DNA of 64,000 bases, from assembly GCA_964017045.1 (NCBI GenBank), contig OZ024797.1, forward strand, positions 18,066,307 to 18,130,306, in the 5' to 3' direction. Position 1 is the stretch's first letter. Each line of letters starts with the position of its first letter. A program made the position numbers and the translations under genes. The notes beneath the pieces were generated by a model, which worked only from the letters and a program-made list of their open reading frames with translations, was not told the origin of the DNA and ran no database searches. This DNA comes from Omphiscola glabra (Eukaryota; Mollusca; Gastropoda; Lymnaeidae). Of this stretch, positions 46,752 through 58,249 are shown one piece after another.

Positions 46752-47152
46752 TAATTGCCTTGTGTATGGGAGGCTTTACACTTATACAAGTATTACATAA
46801 CTCATTGCCTTGTGAATGTGAGGTTGCACACTTATACAAGTATCACATAACTCATTGCCTTTTGAATGTGAGGTTGCACACTTATACAAGTATCACATAA
46901 CTCATTGCCTTGTGAATGTGAGGTTGCACACTTTTACAAGTATCACATAACTCATTGCCTTTTGAATGTGAGGTTGCACACTTATACAAGTATCACATAA
47001 CTCATTGCCTTGTGAATGTGAGGTTGCACACTTATACAAGTATCACATAACTCATTGCCTTGTGAATGTGAGGTTGCACACTTATACAAGTATCACATAA
47101 CTCATTGCCTTGTGTATGGGAGGCTTCACACTTATACAAGTATCAAATAATT
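46752..47152. repeat. 50-bp minisatellite, eight copies
   Basis: The unit contains CATTGCCTTGTGAATGTGAG and GTTGCACACTTATACAAGTA. The first and last copies share a GTATGGGAGGCTT variant, while the inner ones are near-identical. Confidence 0.96.
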
Positions 47153-47175
47153 CAGTGGCGTGCATAAAATTCTAT
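47153..47175 (+). mobile_element. Solo end of CAGTGGCGT-family element
   Basis: TTCAGTGGCGTGCATAAAAT immediately follows the 50-bp minisatellite. Only one end is visible, so this is weak. Confidence 0.22.
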
Positions 47176-47697
47176 TATTATTTTTTAATTGCCACCTTTA
47201 TATATTATTATGTGTGTTGGGCATGGAGAATCACAAGTTTGAGATGCAGCATGTAGTCAAAATATGGGCGGGTCCATTGTATGATTGATGTCTCAGAGGC
47301 ATCATTTGTTAAACTGGGAACAATTACGGTGTCAAAAATTGGATTACACTTTTTAAGTTAAATTAATTACATGTTTTACATTTAATTATAATCTTCTAAA
47401 ATAAAAGACAAAATAATTGTATATCTACATTTTATAACTAACATACGATAACCATACGGCAGGTTACTGTGTCAAGCCTTAGCTTTAAATAAAAGTCTGG
47501 AGAGAAAAGTAGTCACCTGCGAGATGATATGTTTAAGGCGAGCTGCTGACTAAACAATAAGGTTCCACGATCTGAACCACGACATAAGTCAAACGGTTGA
47601 TTCCATCCCCAATCAGTCAGGATATGGTTTGAAAAAAAACGTTAATTGGTTTTGACACCTGGTCAGAATGCCTGTCAACCAATCTGCAGTTCAGGCG
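47176..47697. other. AT-rich non-coding
   Basis: No structure was recognised. Confidence 0.5.
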
Positions 47698-48188
47698 CAC
47701 AATGGCAGGCACTCAGTACAAAGGCAGTCACTAAGTACAATGGCAGGCACTGAGTAAAAAGGCAGTCACTAAGTACAATGGCAGGCAATCCACACAAAGT
47801 CAGGCACTAAGTACAATGGCAGGCACTTCGTACAATGACAGGCACTAAGTACAATGGCAAGCACTTGGTACAAAGGCAGGCACTAAGTACAATGGCAGGC
47901 ACTCAGCACAAAGTCAGGCACTAAGAACAATGGCAGGCACTTGGTACAAAGGCAGCTACTAAGTACAATGGCAAGCACTCAGTACAATGACAGGCACTCA
48001 GTACAAAGGCAGGCACTAAGTACAATGGCAAGCACTCAGTACAATGGCAGGCACTCAGTACATAGGCAGGCGCTCAGTACAAAGGCAGACACTCAGTACA
48101 AAAGCAGGCAGTAAGTACAAACGCAGGCACCACTACAATGGCAGGCACTCAGAACAATGGCAGGCACTCAGTACAAAGGATGGCACTC
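47698..48188. repeat. 19-bp minisatellite, about 26 copies
   Basis: The unit is GGCACTAAGTACAATGGCA with CACTCAGTACAAAGG variants, irregularly mixed. Confidence 0.95.
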
Positions 48189-48319
48189 AAGGTTCGTGAA
48201 TATTAACTGGTACAGGATGGGACACGAATTCCATGTTTACATTTATAATTACAAATTTGGCCAAGTATTGTTTACAACGTGTCCGATTTTAACGCTTTTG
48301 GAGATTCTCTGAATACAAA

Positions 48320-48347
48320 CCCGAGCTAAGCCGGGTATATTGGCTAG
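48320..48347 (+). mobile_element. Helitron-like 3' terminus
   Basis: CCCGAGCTAAGCCGGG can form a short stem-loop and is followed 8 bp later by CTAG|T. A short hairpin just before CTRR, with T after it, is the hallmark of a Helitron 3' end. The 5' TC end was not located. Confidence 0.4.
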
Positions 48348-48438
48348 TATCTGCACTAGATTTTGTAACGGTAAAAATTAGTATCTGGGAACATTTCTTT
48401 GGTAAATTCGGAGAGATAGCGCCGTGACATATCACACG

Positions 48439-48507
48439 GCCGCCATCTTGGTTGCCGCAATCCGTGAACTTTACGTGTTCACGGGTCGCAGCAACCAAGA
48501 TGGCGGC
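48439..48507. repeat. 69-bp near-perfect palindrome with YY1-type motifs on both arms
   Basis: Left arm GCCGCCATCTTGGTTGC continues CGCAATCCGTGAAC; after a 5-bp spacer the right arm is its complement, ending GCAACCAAGATGGCGGC. Each arm end contains AAGATGGCGGC, the optimal YY1-type sequence. It can form a long hairpin. Confidence 0.85.
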
Positions 48508-48569
48508 AGTGGAAAAATAAAAGTACTCACGTTTGCAAAAATTAGGAATAAAACGATAAAAATTAATGA

Positions 48570-48775
48570 AAAATGTCCTAAATGTATCCCTAAACCTAAC
48601 CTGAACCCTAAATCTATCCCTAACCTAACATGAACCCTAAATTTATCCCTAACCAGGGTTTTGACTCTCTCCCTAACCAGGGTTTTGACCCTTTCCCAAA
48701 CATGGGTTGTGACCCTATCCTTAGCTAGGGTTTTGACCCTCTCCATAACCTGGGTTTTGACCCTGAAATCTATGA
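48570..48775. repeat. Telomere-like and CCCTAACC-rich degenerate repeat
   Basis: Dense CCCTAA/CCTAACC hexamers (48590-48655) pass into about 32-bp units with CTCCCTAACCAGGGTTTTGA. Confidence 0.8.
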
Positions 48776-49350
48776 AAATGAACAAAAACCAAAATAAAAG
48801 GCCCAAAATAACTATAAAATAAAGAAATAATGGATACCCAACTTACAGTTTCATAGCATGCACTTTTACACAATTTATTTCAGGTTCCACCGAAAATAAT
48901 ATCTACAAAATGGGTAAAGCACCATACCGTCATGAAATCATGCCTTTCAAATATGGCGGAACACATATAAAATATTATACTAAGCCAACCAAAGAAATTT
49001 TAAAATTATAATTAATCAACCAATAAAAATTTTCCTTCGTCATAATTAATGAAAATGTAACTCTATTAACAAAAAAAATAAGGGGAGTAAAACCAAAACT
49101 GCAACTTAACAAAAACACCTCAATGGCGTAATGGTGCTATTTCTCCGCTTTTGCCCTTTTTTTAGTCCTTGATTTAGTTCTCGATTAGGCCTCTGACATA
49201 ATTGGAATTCATGTTTTCCTGTTAATTTATGTACAACAGGCGACACCGACATGGCATGAAACATACGCTTGACATGTGGGGCGAACATACAAAAATCCTT
49301 ACCATTTTTAAAATACAAGAAATTCATTAAATAATGAGTATAGAGTAGAG
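48776..49350. other. AT-rich non-coding
   Basis: A 73-codon minus frame (49106-49327) has no recognisable domain. Confidence 0.5.
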
Positions 49351-50934
49351 TAGTAGACGGTACGTGGTTGTGGCTAGTAGACGGTACGTGGTTGTGGCTA
49401 GTAGACGGTACGTGGTTGTGGCTAGTAGACGGTACGTGGTTGTGGCTAGTAGACAGTACGTGGTTGTGGCTAGTAGACAGTACGTGGTTGTGGCTAGTAG
49501 ACAGTACGTGGTTGTGGCTAGTAGACGGTACGTGGTTGTGGCTAGTAGACGGTACGTGGTTGTGGCTAGTAGACGGTACGTGGTTGTGGCTAGTAGACGG
49601 TACGTGGTTGTGGCTAGTAGACGGTACGTGGTTGTGGCTAGTAGACGGTACGTGGTTGTGGCTAGTAGACGGTACGTGGTTGTGGCTAGTAGACGGTACG
49701 TGGTTGTGGCTAGTAGACGGTACGTGGTTGTGGCTAGTAGACAGTACGTGGTTGTGGCTAGTAGACGGTACGTGGTTGTGGCTAGTAGACGGTACGTGGT
49801 TGTGGCTAGTAGACAGTACGTGGTTGTGGCTAGTAGACAGTACGTGGTTGTGGCAAGTAGACGGTACGTGGTTGTGGCTAGTAGACGGTACGTGGTTGTG
49901 GCTAGTAGACGGTACGTGGTTGTGGCTAGTAGACGGTACGTGGTTGTGGCTAGTAGACGGTACGTGGTTGTGGCTAGTAGACGGTACGTGGTTGTGGCTA
50001 GTAGACAGTACGTGGTTGTGGCTAGTAGACAGTACGTGGTTGTGGCTAGTAGACAGTACGTGGTTGTGGCTAGTAGACGGTACGTGGTTGTGGCTAGTAG
50101 ACGGTACGTGGTTGTGGCTAGTAGACGGTACGTGGTTGTGGCTAGTAGACGGTACGTGGTTGTGGCTAGTAGACGGTACGTGGTTGTGGCTAGTAGACGG
50201 TACGTGGTTGTGGCTAGTAGACGGTACGTGGTTGTGGCTAGTAGACAGTACGTGGTTGTGGCTAGTAGACGGTACGTGGTTGTGGCTAGTAGACGGTACG
50301 TGGTTGTGGCTAGTAGACAGTACGTGGTTGTGGCTAGTAGACAGTACGTGGTTGTGGCTAGTAGACGGTACGTGGTTGTGGCTAGTAGACGGTACGTGGT
50401 TGTGGCTAGTAGACAGTACGTGGTTGTGGCTAGTAGACAGTACGTGGTTGTGGCTAGTAGACGGTACGTGGTTGTGGCTAGTAGACGGTACGTGGTTGTG
50501 GCTAGTAGACAGTACGTGGTTGTGGCTAGTAGACGGTACGTGGTTGTGGCTAGTAGACGGTACGTGGTTGTGGCTAGTAGACAGTACGTGGTTGTGGCTA
50601 GTAGACGGTACGTGGTTGTGGCTAGTAGACGGTACGTGGTTGTGGCTAGTAGACGGTACGTGGTTGTGGCTAGTAGACAGTACGTGATTGTGGCTAGTAG
50701 ACGGTACGTGGTTGTGGCTAGTAGACGGTACGTGGTTGTGGCTAGTAGACGGTACGTGGTTGTGGCTAGTAGACGGTACGTGGTTGTGGCTAGTAGACGG
50801 TACGTGGTTGTGGCTAGTAGACGGTACGTGGTTGTGGCTAGTAGACAGTACGTGGTTGTGGCTAGTAGACAGTACGTGGTTGTGGCTAGTAGACGGTACG
50901 TGGTTGTGGCTAGTAGACAGTACGTGATTGTGGT
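49351..50934. repeat. 24-bp minisatellite, about 66 copies
   Basis: The unit is GGTTGTGGCTAGTAGACGGT plus ACGT, in unbroken 24-bp register. Variation is almost only GACGGTACG/GACAGTACG, with two GTGATTG and one GGCAAGTAG. The 558- and 439-codon + frames (VVVASRRY and WLWLVDGT repeats) are artefacts of a stop-free 8-codon unit. Confidence 0.98.
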
Positions 50935-51929
50935 TGAAAAGCTTGAAGGGGTGGGGTATCTGGAACTTGTTTTAAGTCTCCATTTATTGACCTTCTTAAT
51001 GTCAAGGTCAGTGGAACCGTTTCTGGGGGGTGGGGGATGAATTTAGTTGACACATCTCACGTGCCATGCAATTGAAGGAAAGTTATTGGACGTCTTAATG
51101 TCAAGGCCGAGACAGAAACACGCCCCCACGTTATCCACAGGTTGATGTCGGAAAGGGGGGGGGATAATGCCCATACTGTCTGTAAATGAAAGGCCCAAAA
51201 TAGATCTTGGTCAAAACATCCACCACTCACCCGCCCTAATCGGCACCTCCCTGATTCTATTAAAAGTAAAAATTGCCCTTTCCATCTCCTTGAAGTAGGC
51301 GGGGCAGCAGCCATCTAAATCGCTTTCTGACGTCCACTGTCATAAACAGACCTGGGACTTCCTGCCTTCATGACCTCTGAGCACTGCTCATCTCAATGTG
51401 CGGTCTTTACCAGCCAGGAGTTAACTCTCTTTGGAATGAAAACAATACGGAGAAGAGAAGAGAAGAAAAAAAAATTAAGCAGGTTTGGATAACTCGGCCA
51501 GCGTATACTTTGATGAAGTTATCCTATCTTACCTCACGCCGAGACTTTCATTAGTTCCCCTCCAAGGCCGGCCTGTGTGCGGCTCACCTTGTTAGAAGGT
51601 AAAGAGTGATAGAGGTAAGGTCAGGTGGGTCTGAGGCAGGCGCCATGTATGACATGGCTATCTGGTCTGGCTGGAAGTGAGGCCGCCCTTAAAGATCTAC
51701 CTGGCTACTGCTGTAGCCACACCCTTGATTAGCCTGATTAGCTGATCACTTTGTACAAAGAAATCCTGACGCCAATCTCTTTTTAAATTTTCAATGATAA
51801 ATAAAAAGGGTATGAGTGTTAAAAAATAGTTAAATAATGGGGGAGGGGTGGGTAAGACATGGTGAAAATCATGTTTAAAAAAATTGAAAATGAAAGCATA
51901 ACGAGTTCGTTCTGCCTAGAAAGAAGCAT
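50935..51929. other. Non-coding, no feature recognised
   Basis: Contains a repeated TTAATGTCAAGGNC (about 50996 and 51095) and a G run at about 51156. Confidence 0.5.
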
Positions 51930-52412
51930 GTGTAAGAGGAACAGTCCTGGTGTAAGAAAAACAGTCTTAGTGTAAGAGGAACAGTCATAGTGTAAGAGGA
52001 ACAGTCTTAGTGTAAGAGGAACATGCTCTCAGTGTATGAGGAGCAGTCTCTTGGTGTAAGAGGAACAGTCTCTTGGTATAAGAGGAACAGTCTCTTGGTG
52101 TAAGAGGTACAGTCTCTTGGTATAAGAGGAACAGTCTCTTGGTGTAAGAGGTACAGTCTCTTGGTGTAAGAGGTACAGTCTCTTGGTGTAAGAGGTACAG
52201 TCTCTTGGTATAAGAGGTACAGTCTCTTGGTGTAAGAGGTACAGTCTCTTGGTGTAAGAGGTACAGTCTCTTGGTGTAAGAGGTACAGTCTCTTGGTGTA
52301 AGAGGTACAGTCTCTTGGTATAAGAGGTACAGTCTCTTGGTATAAGAGGTACAGTCTCTTGGTGTAAGAGGTACAGTCTCTTGGTGTAAGAGGTACAGTC
52401 TCTCAGTGCTTG
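51930..52412. repeat. 22-bp minisatellite, about 22 copies
   Basis: The unit is TCTCTTGGTGTAAGAGGTAC plus AG; GGTATAAG and AGGAACAG variants are enriched on the left, the more uniform units on the right. Confidence 0.96.
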
Positions 52413-52488
52413 TTATTTAGTTTATCGCGATGGAATATTCTTTATTATTGAGCTGTTACACGTGCGTTCACAAACTATAGTTCAAAAA

Positions 52489-53010
52489 TGATTGGTCGAT
52501 TGTCTGATTGGTCCATTGTCTGATTGGTCGCTTGTCTGATTGGTCGATTGTCTGATTGGTCCATTGTCTGATTGGTCGCTTGTCTGATTGGTCGATTGTC
52601 TGATTGGTCGATTGTCTGATTGGTCGATTGTCTGATTGGTCGATTGTCTGATTGGTCGATTGTCTGATTGGTCGATTGTCTGATTGGTCGATTGTCTGAT
52701 TGATCGATTGTCTGATTGGTCGATTGTCTGATTGGTCGATTGTCTGATTGGCCGATTGTCTGATTGGTCGATTGTCTGATTGATCGATTGTCTGATAGGT
52801 CGATTGTTTGATGGGTACATTGTCTGATTGGTACATTGTCTGATTGGTACATTGTCTTATTGGTATATTGTCTGATTGGTATATTGTCTGATTGGTACAT
52901 TGTCTGATTGGTCGATTGTCTGATTGGTACATTGTGTGATTGGTCTATTGCCTGATTGGTACATTATCTGATTGGTACATTGTCTGATTGGTACATTGTC
53001 TGATTGGTAG
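52489..53010. repeat. 16-bp minisatellite, about 33 copies
   Basis: The unit is TGTCTGATTGGTCGAT; the right third uses GGTACAT instead. All minus-strand frames are open (IDQSDNRPIRQSTNQT), which is not evidence of a gene. Confidence 0.97.
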
Positions 53011-53116
53011 ATTTTTTTTTCTAAATAGGCCAACGGACAAACCATTGTGTATCTTTTCATTCCATTAGTTTATTTTGTTCATTTTATTTCACTGGCAGCT
53101 TCCTATTCATCTAAGC

Positions 53117-53556
53117 CAGAGGTTCCCAAACTTTTCGGTCTCGTAGACCCCTTGCCATGTTTTTCGGTTTTGGGTAGACCCCCTGCTTACCTGATATTGA
53201 TTTTTTGCAAATTCATTAATACTTTACAAATACTTTAAATGTATTTTTGACAGGCGGTATAGTGCTACTCACTGTGAAAGATTTAAATTTATAACGGTAG
53301 TGAAGTGCAGTGTGAATAACTTTGTTAAAAACATGTTAAGTTTTTATACATTAATTATTTAAATTTAAATTTAAACATGCCAAAATAGAAGTCTTGACCT
53401 GCTTACATGAAATCCACTATCGTCGACTCCAATTTTCATTTCATGGACCCCCATTTTCATTTCATGGACCCCCAATTTTTTTTCCGCTGCCATAGACCCC
53501 TTGCAAGTTGTCGTAGACCCCTGGGGGGTCGATATAGACCACTTTGGGAATCACTG
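53117..53556. mobile_element. hAT-like element, non-autonomous, perfect 8-bp target duplication
   Basis: Starts CAGAGGTTCCCAAACTTTTC and ends ACTTTGGGAATCACTG. Flanks ATCTAAGC (53109-53116) and ATCTAAGC (53557-53564) are identical. TAGACCCC motifs repeat near both ends (subterminal repeats). It is 440 bp with no transposase frame. Confidence 0.85.
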
Positions 53557-53564
53557 ATCTAAGC

Positions 53565-54699
53565 CGACATTTAACTTTAAAAAAATAATAAAACACTTGG
53601 GTTGAATTACAATACGTTTTATTTGAGAGATTTAAAAGAACGTCGACCAAGCAATAGGATTTAAACACTTTCTGCTATAATCTAAAGTTTTGGTCACACA
53701 ATAACTACATAAGTATGTATATTCCGTTTACACGTCCACGACTGAGATTTGAAATATTTAAAGAAATGTCGTCATCGCTATGTAAACCGATGACCTCACG
53801 CCTGTATTAAATTCCCCAACATCATATTTACATTTCAATATATATGTATAAATCTTCTCATTGCTGTTCTCTCTCTCTCTCTATCGCTCTCTCTCTCTCT
53901 CTCTCTCTCCTATTTTCTCTCTTTCTATGTCTCTTTTACTATGTCTCTCTATCCCTCTGTCTCTCTTTCTCGATGTCTCTCTCCTATGTTTCTCTTTTCA
54001 TGGCTCTCGCTCTTTCTAAGTCTCTCTCTCCGCCCCGCCCCCCCCCCCCCAATACAAACAGCGTCAGTTCATGATATACCATGTAAATGAGAACGAACGG
54101 CCAGCCTAAGTGTTTTGTCTTCCCAATATGTCCACACGTCAGAATTGATGACGTCCGTCCCAGAGTTGTCTACACCCGACACTTGATTACCCACCAGACT
54201 TTATTAACCCACCGTCAGTTGTCGAACATGTTGCCATGTTGAGCATTCCGCCAACCATTCCTGTCTGGGAGACTGAGGTATCAGTTGTGACGGTTGCTAT
54301 GCTGAAAAGCTCCCCAAACATTGTTAGTAAGAGAGTATCCATAGTCCGAGCGCCTCCACGGGATATTATGTTATGGTTTTTGCTGTACCATCGCCTCGAA
54401 TGGAGATTCACCCGGCACGGTAGATTTCTTCCAGGGGTTACAGCCTTGACCCCCATACGCTAATCATCTTGTAAATTGTTATCAGTTTCTCCGACCTGGC
54501 GCGATGACGTCATGTCTGATCTCACGAGAATTCTGTCGCCATATTTAATGTGTTTGGGTTGCTTGCTATACTACTTCCCCGGGGAGAGCACTCTGATGTG
54601 AAATATCTGAGAAAGGAAGTGCACGGGCTTTTCGGTGCCATTGTGTGCACTGGATGCTAAAGCTAGAATGTGCATTGGGTACAGGTTGGCTTGTGCATT
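53565..54699. other. Non-coding apart from the CT microsatellite
   Basis: Overlapping frames on both strands at 54187-54463 have no recognisable domain. A full CRE lies at 54505-54512. Confidence 0.45.
53868..54030. repeat. CT-rich microsatellite
   Basis: (CT)n with pure stretches and interspersed TATG, ending before a C run at 54041. Confidence 0.95.
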
Positions 54700-55080
54700 G
54701 GTTTATTATGGTGAGATGTGCATTGGCTTCTTATGGTGAGATGTGCATTGGTTTCTTATGGTGAGATGTGCATTGGTTTCTTATGGTGAGATGTGCATTG
54801 GTTTCTTATGGTGAGATGTGCATTGGTTTCTTATGGTGAGATGTGCAATGGTTTCTTATGGTGAGATGTGCATTGGCTTCTTATGGTGAGATGTGCATTG
54901 GTTTCTTATGGTGAGATGTGCATTGGCTTCTTATGGTGATATGTGCATTGGTTTCTTATGGTGAGATGTGCATTGGTTTCTTATGGTGAGATGTGCATTG
55001 GTTTCTTATGGTGAGATGTGCATTGGTTTCTTATGGTGAGATGTGCATTGGTTTCTTATGTTGGGAAGTGCATGTGTTTC
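54700..55080. repeat. 25-bp minisatellite, subfamily block 1
   Basis: About 15 copies of GATGTGCATTGGTTTCTTAT plus GGTGA. Confidence 0.96.
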
Positions 55081-55104
55081 TTTTTTTGAGATGTGCGTGT
55101 ATTT

Positions 55105-55965
55105 GTTATGTTGAAATGTCCATTGGTTTCTTAGGTTGGGATGTGTATGGGATACTTAGGTTGGGATGTGTATTGGATACTTAGGTTGGGATGTGTATTG
55201 GATACTTAGTTTGGGATGTGTATTGGATACTTAGGTTGGGATGTGTATTGGATACTTAGTTTGGGATGTGTATTGGATACTTAGTTTGGGATGTGTATTG
55301 GATACTTAGTTTGGGATGTGTATTGGATACTTAGTTTGGGATGTGTATTGGATACTTAGTTTGGGATGTGTATTGGATACTTAGGTTGGGATGTGTATTG
55401 GATACTTAGGTTGGGATGTGTATTAGATACTTAGGTTGGGATGTGTATTGGATACTTAGGTTGGGATGTGTATTGGATACTTAGGTTGGGATGTGTATCG
55501 GATACTTAGGTTGGGATGTGTATCGGATACTTAGGTTGGGATGTGTATTGGATACTTAGGTTGGGATGTGTATTGGATACTTAGGTTGGGATGTGTATTG
55601 GATACTTAGGTTGGGATGTGTATTGGATACTTAGGTTGGGATGTGTATTGGATACTTAGGTTGGGATGTGTATTGGATACTTAGGTTGGGATGTGTATTG
55701 GATACTTATGTTGGGATGTGTATTGGATACTTAGGTTGGGATGTGTATTGGATACTTAGGTTGGGATGTGTATTGGATACTTAGGTTGGGATGTGTATTG
55801 GATACTTAGTTTGGGATGTGTATTGGATACTTAGGTTGGGATATGTATTGGATACTTAAGTTTGGGCTGTGTATTGGATACTTAGGTTGGGATGTGTATT
55901 GGATACTTAGGTTGGGATGTGTATTGGATACTTAGGTTGGGATGTGTATTGGATACTTAGGTTGT
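55105..55965. repeat. 25-bp minisatellite, subfamily block 2
   Basis: About 34 copies of GATGTGTATTGGATACTTAG plus GTTGG, clearly related to block 1. Confidence 0.97.
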
Positions 55966-56205
55966 GAGCTCCATTGGTTTCCTATGCTGGGTGCTGCATT
56001 GGTTTCTTATGCTGGGAGCTGCATTGGTTTTTTATGCCGGGTGCTGCTTTGGTTTCTTATGCTGGGAGTTGCATTGGTTTCTTATGCTGGGAGCTGCATT
56101 GGTTTTTTATGCTGGGTGCTGCTTTGGTTTCTTATGCTGGGTGCTGCATTGGTTTCTTATGCTGGGTGCTGCATTGGTTTCTTATGCTGGGTGCTGCGTT
56201 GGAAA
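55966..56205. repeat. 25-bp minisatellite, subfamily block 3
   Basis: About nine copies of GCTGCATTGGTTTCTTATGC plus TGGGT, related to blocks 1 and 2. Confidence 0.96.
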
Positions 56206-56373
56206 GTTACTGCTTAATGGCGGGAACCTCTGGATTGTATTAATGTTATATATTAAAATTTCATAAAACAACTACAATGGTTCTAATTGCATCATCAGAT
56301 GGCATCCAATGTGTGAGAGAGATACATAGAGATGGATAGAGGGAGAGGTGTACTGAGTGTGATGTATGTATGT

Positions 56374-56577
56374 CGGTGGTTCTCAACATAAACAACTCAG
56401 TACCGTATAAACGTTAGGTTGTAGGGTCTAACGCCACGGAGTAACAAAAGTGTTAAAAAAATAATACTTTGTTTTTTGATGGTGACTTTACACAAAAAAA
56501 GGGGGGGAGGGGGGAAGAGGAAAGTTCTGGAGGTCCTTCTTAGGTCACTTGTCAGGGTCAAGGGTTAAGAACCATCG
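56374..56577. mobile_element. Possible degraded hAT-like MITE
   Basis: CGGTGGTTCTCAACAT at the left and GGGTTAAGAACCATCG at the right are imperfect inverted ends of the same GGTTCTCAA family. No target duplication was found. Confidence 0.35.
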
Positions 56578-56837
56578 GATGAGAGTTAAGGGTTTAATAG
56601 TGTAGGTGTGGTGGTGAGACGGAGCCGGCCCCCTGCAGTTGAGTGATGGGAGAAGGTAGAGTCGCCTCCCGTGGAGTTCGTGGAAAGGCACGCGCCTCCT
56701 CTAATCGAAGTCATTAGTCAGAAAGTAGGTTAGGGAGCTGGGATCACCCAGGGGTGCCGTGTGGGTGGCGCGACGCCCGGCGATAAACAAGTAATTGTAC
56801 GGCGCCCAAGGACAGCGCTTGGAATGGAGATAATATA

Positions 56838-57005
56838 CGTGTAAGTACAAGGGGCTTTGATGGTACGTGTAAGTACAAGGGGCTTTGAAGTTACATGTAA
56901 GCACAAGGGGCTTCGATGTAACATGTAAGTACAAAGGGCTTTCATGGTACGTGTAAGTACAAAGGGCTTTGAGGTTACGTGTAAGTGCAAGGGGCTTTGA
57001 GGTTA
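56838..57005. repeat. 27-bp minisatellite, six copies
   Basis: The unit contains ACGTGTAAGTACAAGGGGCT plus TTGATGT. Each copy carries GTAAGT, a consensus-like 5' splice site on the + strand. Confidence 0.93.
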
Positions 57006-58249
57006 TAATAATGTCCTGTGTCGGTGGAAAATAATTATTGTGGGTGGCGTCCCCTGAAACACTGACGTAGTTCATCAGAAAAGTCCGGTTTCCTTGAAGT
57101 CGTAGCCCTATTGAGACAATACACCTGTAGACGCATGTTTTGTTTTGAGGCATTTATTTGCCGACAGTTGAAATGGGAAATTTTGATCCGTAAACGTTGA
57201 ACGGCTTTCCGGTTTCATTTCCCACTACAACAGGTCGTTCAAGTAAATTCACCTACTGCCAGGTGCTGCGCCGCATCACGTGACCCCGTTGATGGGTTGC
57301 GGTCAGTGCCTAGTGTGGACAGGTAAAAGGACTGCCTCGTGTCCAGCTGTCAGGTCCGGTGCTGGGATAACACCTGAAATGGTCGCGAGAAAACGACGGC
57401 ACAGGTCACCTGTACGGAACGCTAATCTCAACGGCATACCCCCCTCCCCCCCTACTGCACTCTGCAGGTGTTGAAACAATCTGATGACGATACCAAGGTG
57501 ACATGACAACTGCCGGCCAATCACATCAAGGATCTCAAATGTCAATCATTGACCCCGTGAGTCATTCGTCCCATGATTTACTAAAGTAAATAAGGATCCA
57601 GTTATATATGTTACATCTGTGGCAAGATGGAATATTATGCCAATTAGATTTGCACAATATTGTATCCCATTATGACTGATATTAGCACTAATCCATGACG
57701 TTGGAGCACCCATGATTCAGAACTCACTTTCATCACCAATAATTCCCGAGATATTCCCCATCCCAAAATTGTCAATGTACCCCCCCCCCACACACCACAC
57801 GCACACCATGATGTCTTAGATAAGCACCACACCCCCCCCCTGCGGCCCCCCAACCTCTAGCCACGACATTAATCAGGCTAATTCCAATTACATCCCCCGA
57901 ACATAAACCAAAAAACAACAGCTAAATGCCAGTCAATGGATAAAAAGATCAGTGTTGAACACGATAACCCGCCGTGATGGCCGATTCTTTTGTCTTCTAA
58001 ATATGCGCGCCTGCTAAAAACTGGAGCTTGCAATCAAATACGACATTTGATTAAATCGAGTCGGGCCAAGTTTTACTAGCAGAGACCACACACAAAAACA
58101 TGGTCTCATTTCCAATTATGGGGCTTTCTTTTTTACACTCCGACCATAAAACTGGAGATGTTTCTAATTGGCATTTTTTTTTATTTCAATAATTAACAGA
58201 AGGTTTGACGACCGCGTAAATGTGACGTCGAGTTAATTTATCGATGCTG
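57006..58249. other. Non-coding, C-runs in the middle
   Basis: C runs at about 57780 and 57831. Overlapping frames at 57280-57545 have no recognisable domain. Confidence 0.45.

Noticed and set aside
49364..51040. 558-codon and 439-codon + frames
   Set aside because: An 8-codon stop-free minisatellite unit explains them; no domain and no codon-usage signal.
52468..52932. Minus-strand frames with QSDNRPIRQSTNQTID repeats
   Set aside because: All three frames are open because of a 16-bp unit; not a protein gene.
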